This document shows positions 45,494 through 55,327 of a stretch of DNA of 64,000 nucleotides, in pieces; within the stretch, counting starts at the first letter, position 1, and each line of letters begins with the position of its first letter. The DNA is from an uncultured Bacteroidota bacterium (GTDB lineage: Bacteria; Bacteroidota; Bacteroidia; UKL13-3). The translations under genes and the position numbers were made by a program. The stretch spans positions 28,792 to 92,791 of the forward strand of contig CAISCU010000035.1 of the NCBI GenBank assembly GCA_903883965.1. Reading direction: 5' to 3'. The notes under the pieces are model-generated. The model saw only the letters and a program-made list of their open reading frames with translations, did not search any database and was not told the DNA's origin.

Positions 45494-47140
45494 GTGAAAA
45501 TAACATTGGCACAACTGAATTACCATCCCGGTAATTTTGAACTCAATACACATAAAATGCTTGAAGCCATTGCTCAAGCCAAGTTAGAAGGTTCTCAACT
45601 CATTGTATTTGCAGAATTAGCAACCTGTGGATACCCTGCCAAAGACCTATTGGATTTTGATTCATTTATAGAAAAAGCAACAGCTGCAATAGCTATAATT
45701 GCTCCTGCATGTGATGGCATAGCGGCTATAATTGGCACACCTGTTTTTAATCAATTAGGTAAAGGAAAAAGACTGTTCAATGCAGCAGTAGTCATAGAAC
45801 ATCAAAAAGTTACTCATACCATTCATAAAACCTTACTTCCAACCTACGATATTTTTGACGAGTACCGCTATTTTGAACCTGCTGCAACTTGTGAAATAGT
45901 AAAGGTGATGGGGGTAAAAGTGGCCTTAACCATATGTGAAGATTTATGGAATTTAGACGACGTTTCTTTGTACCAGTCAAGCCCAATGGAATATTTGAGT
46001 CAGTTCAATCCAGACTTGATTATTAATATTGCAGCATCGCCATTTTCAAATACCCAACAAGAAACAAGGCATCAAGTTATTCAAAGAAATGCTTTGAAAT
46101 ACCAATTGCCAATTATTTATGTCAACCAAATTGGTGCACAAACTGATTTGATATTTGATGGTGGCTCTTTTGTAATGAATGCACAAGGTGAAACCATCGC
46201 CAGCTTGAAATTATTTGAAGAAGAATTACAAACTTTTGAATTTGACGGCAAACAGTTCAATTTAACCAAAATTGAAAATTTAGAACCAACAAAAGATTTG
46301 TCAATTGCAAATATTGAACAGGCTTTGGTATTGGGCATTCAAGATTATTTTAACAAACTCAATTTTAAAAAAGCAATCATTGGTTTGTCGGGAGGCATAG
46401 ATTCTGCGCTGGTGCTTTATTTAGCAGCCAAAGCATTGGGGAATGAAAATGTATTGGCTGTTTTGCTTCCTTCAAAATACAGCAGCGATCACTCTGTAAC
46501 AGATGCATTAAAAATGGTTCAAACTTTACAAGTTCAACACCATATTATTTCAATTGAAGAACAAGTAAATGCCATTGAACATACCTTAGAACCCTATTTT
46601 AAAGGAACAGAATTGGGCATTGCAGAAGAAAATATTCAATCAAGAGCAAGGGCCATTTTACTCATGGCATTGAGCAATAAGTTTGGTTATATTTTACTGA
46701 ACACTTCAAACAAAAGTGAATTGGCCGTTGGCTATGGCACCTTGTATGGAGACATGTGCGGAGGTCTTTCTGTGATTGGTGATTTGTACAAAACTGAGGT
46801 GTATGAATTGTGTAATTACATTAACAGGGAGCAAGAAATGATTCCACAAAACATTATTAGTAAAGAACCTTCTGCAGAATTAAGACCAAACCAAAAAGAT
46901 ACCGATAGCCTTCCTGCTTATGAGGTATTGGATGGTATTTTGAAATGCTATATAGAAGAAAATAAAGGTATAAATGAACTAGTTAATCAAGGCTATGCAC
47001 CTGAATTGGCTCAACGCATTTTAAAAATGGTAAATGCCAATGAATGGAAAAGATGGCAAGCTCCTCCTGTTTTAAGGGTATCGCCAAAAGCATTTGGAAC
47101 CGGCAGAAAAATGCCTATTGAAGGTGTTTATTCTTTGTAA
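45494..47140 (+). CDS. nadE: NAD+ synthetase, glutamine-hydrolysing
   Basis: Final step of NAD synthesis, amidating deamido-NAD with ammonia from glutamine. The N-terminal nitrilase-like amidase domain (about 1-260) has FAELATCGYP (Glu), HKTLLPTYDIFDEYRYF (Lys) and LTICEDLWN (Cys). The C-terminal synthetase has the P-loop-like GLSGGIDSALVLYLAAKALG near 296, and the NTSNKSELAVGYGTLYGDMC segment. I take GTG 45494 (MKITLAQLNYHPGN, 548 residues) as the start because the family begins there; TTG 45473 would add seven residues but lies inside the -7 box. Confidence 0.94.
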   Translation: MKITLAQLNYHPGNFELNTHKMLEAIAQAKLEGSQLIVFAELATCGYPAKDLLDFDSFIEKATAAIAIIAPACDGIAAIIGTPVFNQLGKGKRLFNAAVVIEHQKVTHTIHKTLLPTYDIFDEYRYFEPAATCEIVKVMGVKVALTICEDLWNLDDVSLYQSSPMEYLSQFNPDLIINIAASPFSNTQQETRHQVIQRNALKYQLPIIYVNQIGAQTDLIFDGGSFVMNAQGETIASLKLFEEELQTFEFDGKQFNLTKIENLEPTKDLSIANIEQALVLGIQDYFNKLNFKKAIIGLSGGIDSALVLYLAAKALGNENVLAVLLPSKYSSDHSVTDALKMVQTLQVQHHIISIEEQVNAIEHTLEPYFKGTELGIAEENIQSRARAILLMALSNKFGYILLNTSNKSELAVGYGTLYGDMCGGLSVIGDLYKTEVYELCNYINREQEMIPQNIISKEPSAELRPNQKDTDSLPAYEVLDGILKCYIEENKGINELVNQGYAPELAQRILKMVNANEWKRWQAPPVLRVSPKAFGTGRKMPIEGVYSL

Positions 47141-47141
47141 C

Positions 47142-48470
47142 TTAAGACCTGTACAAATTCATGACAGTAATTTCGGGTAATATACCTACCCTACCCGGAT
47201 AGCCTAAAAAGCCAAAGCCCCTGTTCACATAAATTTTCTGATTTCCTTTTTCATATAAATCGGCCCATTGCTCATACATGTATTGAGAAGGGCTCCATCT
47301 AATAGGACCAAACTCTACACCAAACTGGAAACCATGGGTATGACCCGAAAAAGTAATATCAATGTCTTGGTGTTCCACACTCACTATTTTTTCAAAATGA
47401 CTTGGATCATGAGACATTAACAATTTAACAGGAACTGCTGGCATACCCTGAATGGCCTTATTGATATCTCCCAACCTTTGAAAACGGGCTTTATCGCCCC
47501 AATTTTCTACGCCTATTAGGGCTATCTGTTGGCCTTCTCTTTCTAACAAAACATGTTGGTTCCTGAGCAATTGCCATCCCATATCTTTGTGTACGGCTAG
47601 TAATTCATTAAAATTGGCTTCTTTTTCTTCTGGGTTTTTCCAATTGTTGACGTAGTCGCCATAATCGTGGTTTCCTAATATGGAATACACCCCCATTGGT
47701 GCTGTAATTTCAGCAAATAAAGATTTCCATTCTTGTGCCTCTTCAGCTTTGTTATTAACCAAATCACCCGTAAACAAAACCAAATCGGCATTTTGTTCTT
47801 TGATCAACTGAATACCTCTTGCAACAGCTGCCCTGTCTAAGAAACTGCCACAATGGATGTCTGAAATTTGCAATATTTTAATGCCATCAAATGATGCGGG
47901 CAAATTGGGCAATACCACATCTAAACTTCTTACTTGGTAATTGTATGCACCGCGGTACATACCCCTGGTTAATAAAACAAATGGAACAGCACTTGAAATC
48001 AAGCCTGCTTTGGCCAAAAATTCAGACCTGTTCATTTGCAAAGCAGTTGGTTGAATATTATCTGCTATCACTTCTTCCATTTCGTCGGTTAAGTCATGTT
48101 TAACAACTTTTTTATTTTTGCTAAATACCAAACGAAACAAATGGTGTTGGGTCCACTTTAAACCTCTTTTTAAATCGTCGGCTAAAAGAAACAAAAACAC
48201 CAACAATTTTGCACTGTATAAGACCATTAAAAACCCTTGAAAATAGGTTCTAAAATATTTGTATTGATTGAATGTATCGTTAAATAAAAACAAAGCAAAC
48301 AATAACAAAATAATGATTGGCAACACCCAATACACATAAAACAAACGTTTCTTAAAACGTGCTGTTCGGTTTTTAACAATGGTTTTGAAAGCTTGCCATA
48401 CATAACTGTCTATGAGAAATGCAGTCAAACAGAAAAAAAATAGTATTCTTAATTTAAACGCCAGCATCAA
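47142..48470 (-). CDS. Membrane-anchored metallophosphoesterase
   Basis: A 442-residue protein with three or four N-terminal hydrophobic helices (about 5-25, 45-65, 75-100 and a weaker one near 150), then a calcineurin-like phosphoesterase domain from about 190: ISDIHCGSF, FTGDLVNNK, LGNHDYGDY, MSHDPSHF and SGHTHGFQFG give the full set of metal ligands. The arrangement resembles YkuE/YaeI-type enzymes, some of which act on lipid phosphate, but substrate is unknown. It overlaps the aldo/keto reductase stop by four bases (ATGA on the minus strand), so it is second in a two-gene unit. It is one base from the convergent nadE. Confidence 0.85.
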   Translation of the reverse strand: MMLAFKLRILFFFCLTAFLIDSYVWQAFKTIVKNRTARFKKRLFYVYWVLPIIILLLFALFLFNDTFNQYKYFRTYFQGFLMVLYSAKLLVFLFLLADDLKRGLKWTQHHLFRLVFSKNKKVVKHDLTDEMEEVIADNIQPTALQMNRSEFLAKAGLISSAVPFVLLTRGMYRGAYNYQVRSLDVVLPNLPASFDGIKILQISDIHCGSFLDRAAVARGIQLIKEQNADLVLFTGDLVNNKAEEAQEWKSLFAEITAPMGVYSILGNHDYGDYVNNWKNPEEKEANFNELLAVHKDMGWQLLRNQHVLLEREGQQIALIGVENWGDKARFQRLGDINKAIQGMPAVPVKLLMSHDPSHFEKIVSVEHQDIDITFSGHTHGFQFGVEFGPIRWSPSQYMYEQWADLYEKGNQKIYVNRGFGFLGYPGRVGILPEITVMNLYRS

Positions 48471-49477
48471 TATCCTCTTTTTATGATTCCGTACCCAATT
48501 CGAGTTCCTGTATATTGGTCAATGGGTGCATTTTGCAATATCTGTTCTATTTGTTCTAATGAGTCGGGTGAGAGTTCAACAGCCAACGATTGCATATTGT
48601 TTTCTATTTGCTCTGGTTTAGAAGCTCCGGTTATGCAAGTACTGATTGGAGATTTGGTTAAAATCCAAGCCAATGCCAAAGCCGATAAACTGCAGCCCAA
48701 TTCATTGGCTACTGCCAATAATTGGTTTTGCTTGTCAAAGTATTCCTCATTCATGCGTTTAACGGGAAACCAGTTTTTCATAGTCTCACTCGCCAAACGG
48801 CTGTCTTCAGGAATTGTGTTGGCTTGGTATTTCCCTGTTAACAAGCCTTGAGCCAGAGGGGAATAAACCAAAAGTCCTAAATTTTCTTGCTCACAAACAT
48901 TCATGACATCTACTTCTAAACTTCTGTTGAGCATATTGTATACCGGCTGATTGGAGATGGGTTTTCTCCAGTTGTTCTTTTCACAAATTCTAAGCGCGTT
49001 GGTAATTTGAACTGCAGACCATTGACTCACTCCCCAATGCAAAATGTATCCCCGTTCAATTAAATTATGCATGGCATAACACGTTTCTTCAAGTGGGGTA
49101 TCAATATCGTATCGGTGACATTGGTACAGATCTATGTAGTCTGTTTTAAGCCTTTGTAAAGAAGCCTCACAAGCATTTCTGATATGTCTGAGAGAAAGTC
49201 CTTGTGCCATCCAATGCTCGTCCATTGGGCCAAACACTTTTGTACCAATAATGAGTTGTTCTCTTTGGATGGTTCTTAAATAATCGCCAACTACTTTTTC
49301 ACATTCACCTCTGTTATACATGTCGGCAGTATCAATGAAATTAATACCCGAATCTATGGCTTTATCAAAACATGCAAATGCAGTTTCTTTAGAAATACCC
49401 ATACCTGTTGTTAGCCAAGTACCTATACTCATTTCTGATACGAGTAGCCCTGAATTGCCTATTTTTCTGTATTTCAT
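48467..49477 (-). CDS. Aldo/keto reductase
   Basis: NADPH-dependent oxidoreductase of 336 residues with a TIM barrel. The N-terminal MKYRKIGNSGLLVSEMSIGT, catalytic DTADMYNRG (Asp and Tyr), the GTKVFG strand with Lys, and LYQCHRYDIDTPLEET with the His region are visible; SQWSAVQI and the C-terminal ITGASKPEQIENNM coenzyme segment follow. It most resembles the Kv-beta/YghZ subgroup (long, CHRYD motif). Natural substrate unknown. It overlaps the start of the metallophosphoesterase by four bases. Confidence 0.9.
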   Translation of the reverse strand: MKYRKIGNSGLLVSEMSIGTWLTTGMGISKETAFACFDKAIDSGINFIDTADMYNRGECEKVVGDYLRTIQREQLIIGTKVFGPMDEHWMAQGLSLRHIRNACEASLQRLKTDYIDLYQCHRYDIDTPLEETCYAMHNLIERGYILHWGVSQWSAVQITNALRICEKNNWRKPISNQPVYNMLNRSLEVDVMNVCEQENLGLLVYSPLAQGLLTGKYQANTIPEDSRLASETMKNWFPVKRMNEEYFDKQNQLLAVANELGCSLSALALAWILTKSPISTCITGASKPEQIENNMQSLAVELSPDSLEQIEQILQNAPIDQYTGTRIGYGIIKRGY

Positions 49478-49604
49478 GGTCTGTTAATTTGTGATGCAAA
49501 TTACACAAAGTTCTAATTCTTGTGCTAGTTTATTTTGAATTTAAATCAGATCAATTGCCTGAATTGACTGCATTTTTCCAATTTTTATATTTAAAATTGC
49601 AGCA

Positions 49605-50327
49605 ATGGGTAAATGGTCTAAAGCAATCTTGAATAAATTAAAGCAACTGAAATCTTTTTTGTTGAAGGTGCTGCTTTTATGGTTTCAAGTGAGTTTGTTT
49701 TTTATCATCTTGTATAGAATAGCACCGGTATACATTACCCCTTTACCTATTGTTCGTTTATTTGAACAAGCATTTGGAGATGATCCTATCAGATTAAAAA
49801 AAGACTGGGAACCAATTGAGAAACTAGGAAAAAATATCAGTTTGGCCGCAATCACGTCTGAGGATCCTAAATTTTTCAAACATATAGGGTTTGATTTTGA
49901 ACAAATTTGGGATTCCATTCACAAAAGTTTCAAAAAAGGTAAACGCCCAAGAGGTGCATCTACCATTAGCCAGCAAACTGCCAAGAACTTATTTTTTACT
50001 CCCAGTAGAAGCTGGATTCGAAAAATATTAGAAGTATATGTGACAGCAAGTATTGAACTGTTATGGACAAAAAAAAGAATTCTAGAAGTGTATTTGAATA
50101 TTATAGAAATGGGGAATGGAGTATATGGAGCGGAAGCGGCTGCTAACTTTTATTTTAGGAAACCGGCATCCAAACTCAAGCAAAGTGAAGCTGCAGTTAT
50201 AGTAGCTTGTTTTCCAAATCCAAGAAGGTGGAAAGCTGATCAACCTACTAGGTATATTAAAAAGAAGCAAGCGGTGATTTCAAGGTTTATGTACCGCATT
50301 GGCAAATTACCCTGGGACCAAAAATAA
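49605..50327 (+). CDS. mtgA: Monofunctional peptidoglycan glycosyltransferase
   Basis: GT51 enzyme that polymerises lipid II into glycan strands without a transpeptidase domain. The 240 residues have one N-terminal membrane anchor (about 20-38), the catalytic EDPKFFKHIGFD with E86, the GASTISQQTAKNLFF motif near 117-131, and KKRILEVYLNIIEMGNGVYG near 155-174 with the second Glu. Length matches MtgA. TAAAATTG ends five bases before ATG 49605, a one-mismatch -7 box. It abuts the convergent OmpA-type gene with no gap. Confidence 0.93.
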   Translation: MGKWSKAILNKLKQLKSFLLKVLLLWFQVSLFFIILYRIAPVYITPLPIVRLFEQAFGDDPIRLKKDWEPIEKLGKNISLAAITSEDPKFFKHIGFDFEQIWDSIHKSFKKGKRPRGASTISQQTAKNLFFTPSRSWIRKILEVYVTASIELLWTKKRILEVYLNIIEMGNGVYGAEAAANFYFRKPASKLKQSEAAVIVACFPNPRRWKADQPTRYIKKKQAVISRFMYRIGKLPWDQK

Positions 50328-51773
50328 TTACTTTTTAGGACGAATAATTCTGAACTCAACTTTTCGGTTCAATCCTTCGGTGCTCAAACGGTATTTTCTG
50401 ATGTATGGATCTTTTTCAGCAAAAACCAACATACGCCTGTCGTCTATTTCAAAAATCCGATACAATTTACGTTTAACTTCCAAGGCTCTTTTTTCTGACA
50501 AAGTTAATTGAGTTAAGTCTGGTTTGTTGTTATCTGAATGTCCAATGATTAGCAAAGAAGCGCTGGTATCAACAATCATGATACGAGCAATTTGCTGCAA
50601 CAATCCATATTGTTCAACATGAACTGTAAATCCATTTGGAGGGAAAACAATCGTTGGTAATCCATAATTACTCTCTGAAATAGTCACAAACTCTGTTCTT
50701 GGTATTGAATCGCTGAACTGTAAAATATTGGCATTTTCATTTCCAACTTTCATGTCAGGAAAGTACAAGGCTAAAGATTTACTGAAACCATAAGGGTCCG
50801 AATCTTTTGAATCTGGAATGCCATCATCGTCACTATCCAAAGTTTTTCCTTTGCTATCTACCTTGTAGCCCAATTTGGTATTTTTCTCAATGTCTATTGC
50901 ATCTGGCACACCATCTTGGTCGCCATCATTTTTTAACGAAGCCTCAGCATCTAGCTTGGCTTGCATTAAATCTTTGTATATTTTTTCTACTGGATTAGCC
51001 CATTCTAAATGACTCGGCTTTTTCTTACTTACAAAATTATAGGTGATACCTGCTGTAACATATCCATGCGCATCATTCAAAGGTGTGGTATTGTTTAAAT
51101 CTAGCATGTCGTTCGTACCTATATTGTATGATAGGTCTAGTCCAAAATCTAAGTTATTGCTCAGCTTTCTTTTGAAACCAACTTGCAGTGGTATAAAAAA
51201 AGAGGATCCTGTATTGCTAATTTTAATTGTATCGGGAATACCTTGAGCAGCACAAAAATCATTGAAAGAGGCGTGTTTTAAAAGTCCAGCACCTATACCA
51301 AAATTAAAACGGAAGCGGGGTTTACTTTTTAGAAAATTAACATTGCCAATATTGAACACAGATTGCAAGCTATAAGATGCGATATCTGATTTGAAATAGC
51401 TCAAAGGATCAACAATACCATTGTATGTTTGAGCCCCAGAAATACTGCCTTGAAGGTATTGAAATTTAATGCCTGTAAAATGTGAAACTGCATATTTAAC
51501 AGAAAATCCGTAAGCCGGGTATGCGGCATCCATAGGAACTTCAGCAGAATAATAAGCCACTCCTAAATGAACACCAGCAGACAATCTTGAAAATTGTTGA
51601 TAGGGAATAATTTCTGAAGTATCTCCTTGATTTTTGGAATAGACATTGTCGTTCCCAAGCACACTCATATCGGGTGATTTTAATTTTTCAAGGGGTTCTT
51701 TTGCCGGCTTTTCTTGGGCAAAAACCAATTGAATTTGAATAAAAATTAGACCAAGTAAAGCTGCTATTCTCAT
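50328..51773 (-). CDS. OmpA-family outer-membrane protein with thrombospondin type 3-like linker
   Basis: A 481-residue protein: signal peptide (1-20, ending VFAQ), an N-terminal barrel-like region (about 60-270, many alternating strands and aromatic ends such as VTAGITYNFVSKK), an Asp-rich calcium-binding linker with DQDGVPD and DSDDDGIPDSKDSDP at about 295-335, and a C-terminal OmpA domain (about 380-478). The OmpA part keeps IIGHSDN, LSEKRALEVKRKLY and GLNRKVEFRI, the peptidoglycan-binding pattern. Likely a structural link between outer membrane and cell wall. Convergent with mtgA, whose product acts on the same wall. Confidence 0.88.
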   Translation of the reverse strand: MRIAALLGLIFIQIQLVFAQEKPAKEPLEKLKSPDMSVLGNDNVYSKNQGDTSEIIPYQQFSRLSAGVHLGVAYYSAEVPMDAAYPAYGFSVKYAVSHFTGIKFQYLQGSISGAQTYNGIVDPLSYFKSDIASYSLQSVFNIGNVNFLKSKPRFRFNFGIGAGLLKHASFNDFCAAQGIPDTIKISNTGSSFFIPLQVGFKRKLSNNLDFGLDLSYNIGTNDMLDLNNTTPLNDAHGYVTAGITYNFVSKKKPSHLEWANPVEKIYKDLMQAKLDAEASLKNDGDQDGVPDAIDIEKNTKLGYKVDSKGKTLDSDDDGIPDSKDSDPYGFSKSLALYFPDMKVGNENANILQFSDSIPRTEFVTISESNYGLPTIVFPPNGFTVHVEQYGLLQQIARIMIVDTSASLLIIGHSDNNKPDLTQLTLSEKRALEVKRKLYRIFEIDDRRMLVFAEKDPYIRKYRLSTEGLNRKVEFRIIRPKK

Positions 51774-51930
51774 GAAGCCGAGTGTTTACATTTTGTAGTA
51801 GCCAAATTACAAGATTAAACCCGAACTAAAAATTGCAGCACAGGGCTTTATCTACACCAAATTGTGCATTGCAAGGCGAATTTCCCTTTTTGTAAACAGC
51901 CTAATTCTGAAATAAATAGGATTAATTGGT

Positions 51931-51938
51931 TACTTTTG
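51931..51938 (+). promoter_or_regulatory. -7 box five bases before the TrmH-family gene
   Basis: TACTTTTG, an exact TAnnTTTG match; AAGCC separates it from ATG 51944. No -33 TTG at 19-20 bases. Confidence 0.35.
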
Positions 51939-51943
51939 AAGCC

Positions 51944-52411
51944 ATGCAACTATTGCTCAATGATGTTAGATCTGCCTTGAACATAGGCTCTATTTTTAGA
52001 AGTTCAGATGCTTTTGCTGTAGAAAAAATATGGCTCACTGGTATTTGTGCATGCCCTCCCAACAAAGAAATCTTAAAAACTGCACTTGGTGCAACTCAAA
52101 GTGTCAGTTGGGAATATGTACAAGACCCTTTGGCTGTAATTGAAAACTGTAAAGCAAAGGGATTTCAAATTTGTGCGGTTGAACAATCTACTAAGGCAGA
52201 AATGTTGCACAATTTTCAGTGTTCAACTACCGATAACCTTTTACTCATATTGGGGAATGAAGTAGAAGGCGTTGCTGCATCGCTTTTAGAAAAAAGTGAC
52301 ATACACCTTGAAATACCACAGTTTGGAGAAAAGAAATCTTTAAATGTTGCCGTAACTGCAGGAATAGTGCTGTGGCATTTAACCCAACTGAACTTAAGCA
52401 GTAAAAAATAA
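51944..52411 (+). CDS. TrmH/SpoU-family RNA 2'-O-methyltransferase
   Basis: SAM-dependent SPOUT methylase of 155 residues. The three family motifs are present: NIGSIFRSSDAF near 15-26 with the catalytic Arg, LLILGNEVEGV near 105-115, and IPQFGEKKSLNVAVTAGIVL near 126-145, which forms the trefoil knot. It is a minimal SPOUT domain without an N-terminal rRNA-binding extension, so a tRNA target is more likely than 23S rRNA, but this is inference. ATG 51944 is chosen over TTG 51926, which lies before the promoter box. Its last 18 bases overlap the convergent bshC. Confidence 0.88.
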   Translation: MQLLLNDVRSALNIGSIFRSSDAFAVEKIWLTGICACPPNKEILKTALGATQSVSWEYVQDPLAVIENCKAKGFQICAVEQSTKAEMLHNFQCSTTDNLLLILGNEVEGVAASLLEKSDIHLEIPQFGEKKSLNVAVTAGIVLWHLTQLNLSSKK

Positions 52412-53998
52412 CAAACAAGGATCAAAGGGGTCAATTTCATTGAGAATTGCCTCTTTTAAATCTGTACTTCTTGTTGCTTCATAACTGATTAACAAATCTG
52501 TTCTTTCTTGAAAGACCCCATTTGGATATAGTAATGATCTCAATTTTAACAATTTATCAAATTGTGACTTGAGCTTTTCTTTTCTGAGCACATTGAATTT
52601 CTTCAATAACAATTTGGAATCGGTTCGCTCTTTTAATTTAACTTGTAAGAGGTCTTTTGCAGATTGGTCGTTGAGTTTTAAAAAGGCATCGTATATGGTT
52701 TGCCAATTTTGGTCTATGATTTCTAATTCTTTTTCGAATCCTGGAAAATCTGATAACTTGTTAAACACCAATTCCAACTCTTGTATGGGTAAAATGAGCT
52801 GTGATAAATTCAGATTGAACTTCTTTACAGATTGAGCAAAGCCGTTGGGTACAAATGCTTGCATGTGGCGCAACACCAAAATAGGGTAAGACAATTTGTA
52901 TGCATCAAAAATTGGTTTCAATTGCAACCAATAAGCAATTTCTGCTGGCCCTCCTATATATGCCAAATTGGGCAAAATGAGTTCTTGAAAAATAGGTCTT
53001 AAATTGACATTGGGACTGAATCTTTCTGGAAAATTTTCAATTAAATGGGTTAATTCTTGAGCAGTATAGTCTTTTTCATTTTCTGATAACTGAAACAAGT
53101 GATTGCTGTTTTGTTTGATTAAAAAACGCTTACCTGCTTCATTGATATAGAAAAAATTGAAAGGGCGCGCATTGATTTGCAAGTTGTATTGTTTGGCTAA
53201 AATTGTATCAGAATCTTTTTGAATTTGAAAATGAAATTGTTCCAATAAATCTTTTTTGATAATGGGAATCAAGGCTTGCTTAAGTGTGGGCGAATTGGCA
53301 TCTAGAATGACCAAACCAAATGCCGCATACAATTCATGGTAATACTTTAAAGTTGCAACTGCTAACTTAGTTCCGTTTTGATAGGCTCGTTTAATTTGAG
53401 ACAACAATTCGTTTGCAAAAGCGTGTTGCGGAAATACTTTTGTTAGTTCTTCTATGAGCTGTTCTATTTTTTGAAGCATGAGTTCACCAACCGGGTTGGC
53501 ATCATGAGTCAAATTCAAAGAAATTGCATTGCCATTTATTTTTACTGTTTGAATCTCTTCAAAATCGTGGTCTTCAGAAGCAAGCCAAAATATAGGAATA
53601 ACTGGTTCTGAAGGATTGGCTAAACTCAGTGTTCTGGCCAGTTTAATGGCAGTTAAAATTTTGTAGGTTGTAAACAATGGACCTCCAAACAATACCAATT
53701 GATGCCCTGTACAAACAGTATACCCCTGAGGCTGGAGCAATGAATTGAGTTGCTCTTGAACCGAATGGTTGGCTGTTAACTCCAAATTAATTCCAGCATT
53801 TTGGTATTGATTGACAAGATGTGAGTGTAATTCAAGTCGCTGATTGGGAGAAAAATACTGACGTTGTTTTTTTAGTTCAGCATAACTAGCAGGCAAATTG
53901 GGTTGACTGTAAAAATGGCTCAGATCCAGTTTTTGATTGAGATAATCAACGACAATTTCAGGTACTAATTGTGTTTGTTGAACCGGAATCCTTTCCAT
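52394..53998 (-). CDS. bshC: Bacillithiol biosynthesis cysteine-adding enzyme BshC
   Basis: Last step of bacillithiol synthesis: adds Cys to glucosaminyl-malate. The 534 residues match family length and layout: a Rossmann core with YTVCTGHQLVLFGGPLFTTY near 94-113 and PIFWLASEDHDFEEIQTVKI near 149-168, a coiled-coil arm in the C-terminal third (about 410-500), and ELILPNLAYIGGPAEIAYWL near 335-354. Presence implies bacillithiol rather than glutathione as the thiol buffer. It lies two bases after rimO, probably co-transcribed. bshA and bshB are not in the window. Confidence 0.92.
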   Translation of the reverse strand: MERIPVQQTQLVPEIVVDYLNQKLDLSHFYSQPNLPASYAELKKQRQYFSPNQRLELHSHLVNQYQNAGINLELTANHSVQEQLNSLLQPQGYTVCTGHQLVLFGGPLFTTYKILTAIKLARTLSLANPSEPVIPIFWLASEDHDFEEIQTVKINGNAISLNLTHDANPVGELMLQKIEQLIEELTKVFPQHAFANELLSQIKRAYQNGTKLAVATLKYYHELYAAFGLVILDANSPTLKQALIPIIKKDLLEQFHFQIQKDSDTILAKQYNLQINARPFNFFYINEAGKRFLIKQNSNHLFQLSENEKDYTAQELTHLIENFPERFSPNVNLRPIFQELILPNLAYIGGPAEIAYWLQLKPIFDAYKLSYPILVLRHMQAFVPNGFAQSVKKFNLNLSQLILPIQELELVFNKLSDFPGFEKELEIIDQNWQTIYDAFLKLNDQSAKDLLQVKLKERTDSKLLLKKFNVLRKEKLKSQFDKLLKLRSLLYPNGVFQERTDLLISYEATRSTDLKEAILNEIDPFDPCLLFFTA

Positions 53999-54000
53999 CT

Positions 54001-55314
54001 TTATTCAATTACAGAACCGTAAAGGTCAAAATCTTCAGCATGTTCTATTTTTACATTTGCAAAATCGCCAATGCGCAGGTACTGTTGTGTGGCCTTTACC
54101 AAAACTTCATTGTCAACCTCAGGACTATCGGCTTCTGTTCTGCCTATAAAATAATCACCTTCTTTTCTGTCAAATAACACTTTATAGGTTTGACCAATTT
54201 TTGCTTGGTTAATTTTAGCTGAAATTCCTTGTTGAATGTCCATGATAATGGCTGCTCTCTCTTCTTTTACTTCTTGAGAAATATTGTCTTCCAATGAACC
54301 TGCATGCGTACCTTCTTCATGGCTGTAAGTAAACACTCCCAATCTATCAAATCGGCTATCTTCTACAAAACGACACAAGGCCTCAAAATCGGCTTCAGTT
54401 TCGCCCGGATGTCCTACTATTAAAGAAGTTCTAATTGCTATACCCGGAACCTTTGTTCTGATTGTTTCAACCAATTCTCTCGTTCTTTTTTCAGTAATAC
54501 CCCTGCGCATGATTTTGAGCATATTGTCACTTACATGTTGCAATGGAATATCAATGTACTTGCAGATATTGTCATATTCTCGCATGACATCTAGTGCTTC
54601 TATTGGAAATTGAGAAGGATATGCATAATGCAAGCGAATCCAATCAGCTCCAGATTCGGTTGCCATTCTTTTTAACAATTCAGGAAGCTTTCTTTCACCG
54701 TACAAGTCCAAACCATAATAAGTACTGTCTTGAGCGATTAACAAAATTTCTTTGGTTCCATTTTTTACCAATCCTTTGCTTTCAATTGCAAGCTGTTCAA
54801 AAGATTTGGAAACATGTTTTCCTCTCATGATAGGAATTGCACAAAATGAACAAGGACGGTCACAACCTTCAGCTATTTTTAAATAAGCATAATGACTCGG
54901 GGTTGTTAATTGACGTTCACCTATTAATTCATGCTTGTAATCAACACCAATTGCTTTTAACAATTGAGGCAAATGGGTAGTTCCGAAGTACTGATCCACT
55001 TCAGGAATTTCTTTTTCTAAATCTGGCTTGTAACGTTGTGACAAACATCCGGTCACAAATAATTGATCAATTTCTCCAGCTTGTTTGGCTTCGGCCCAAC
55101 GGATAATGGTATTGATGCTTTCTTCTTTGGCATTGTCTATAAATCCACAGGTATTGATTACCACAATATTGGCATCATCTGATTGAGATTCATGAACTAC
55201 ATCAACCCCTCCTGCTTTTAATTGACTGTATAATTCTTCACTGTCTACAATGTTCTTTGAACATCCCAGTGTAATGATATTGATTTTGTCTTGTTTGCTT
55301 GCTTTGGTTTTCAA
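54001..55314 (-). CDS. rimO: Ribosomal protein S12 methylthiotransferase RimO
   Basis: Radical-SAM enzyme that methylthiolates an Asp of S12. The 437 residues show the N-terminal MTTase domain with C18, C56 and C90 for the auxiliary cluster, the radical-SAM triad CDRPCSFC (C151, C155, C158), the YAYPSQFPIEAL and YIDIPLQHVSDNMLKIMRRG segments typical of RimO, and a C-terminal TRAM domain (about 370-437). RimO is preferred over MiaB by the LGCSKNIVDSE start. Order is ftsY-rimO-bshC with 13- and 2-base gaps. Confidence 0.95.
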   Translation of the reverse strand: MKTKASKQDKINIITLGCSKNIVDSEELYSQLKAGGVDVVHESQSDDANIVVINTCGFIDNAKEESINTIIRWAEAKQAGEIDQLFVTGCLSQRYKPDLEKEIPEVDQYFGTTHLPQLLKAIGVDYKHELIGERQLTTPSHYAYLKIAEGCDRPCSFCAIPIMRGKHVSKSFEQLAIESKGLVKNGTKEILLIAQDSTYYGLDLYGERKLPELLKRMATESGADWIRLHYAYPSQFPIEALDVMREYDNICKYIDIPLQHVSDNMLKIMRRGITEKRTRELVETIRTKVPGIAIRTSLIVGHPGETEADFEALCRFVEDSRFDRLGVFTYSHEEGTHAGSLEDNISQEVKEERAAIIMDIQQGISAKINQAKIGQTYKVLFDRKEGDYFIGRTEADSPEVDNEVLVKATQQYLRIGDFANVKIEHAEDFDLYGSVIE

Positions 55315-55327
55315 ATGCTTTCGATTT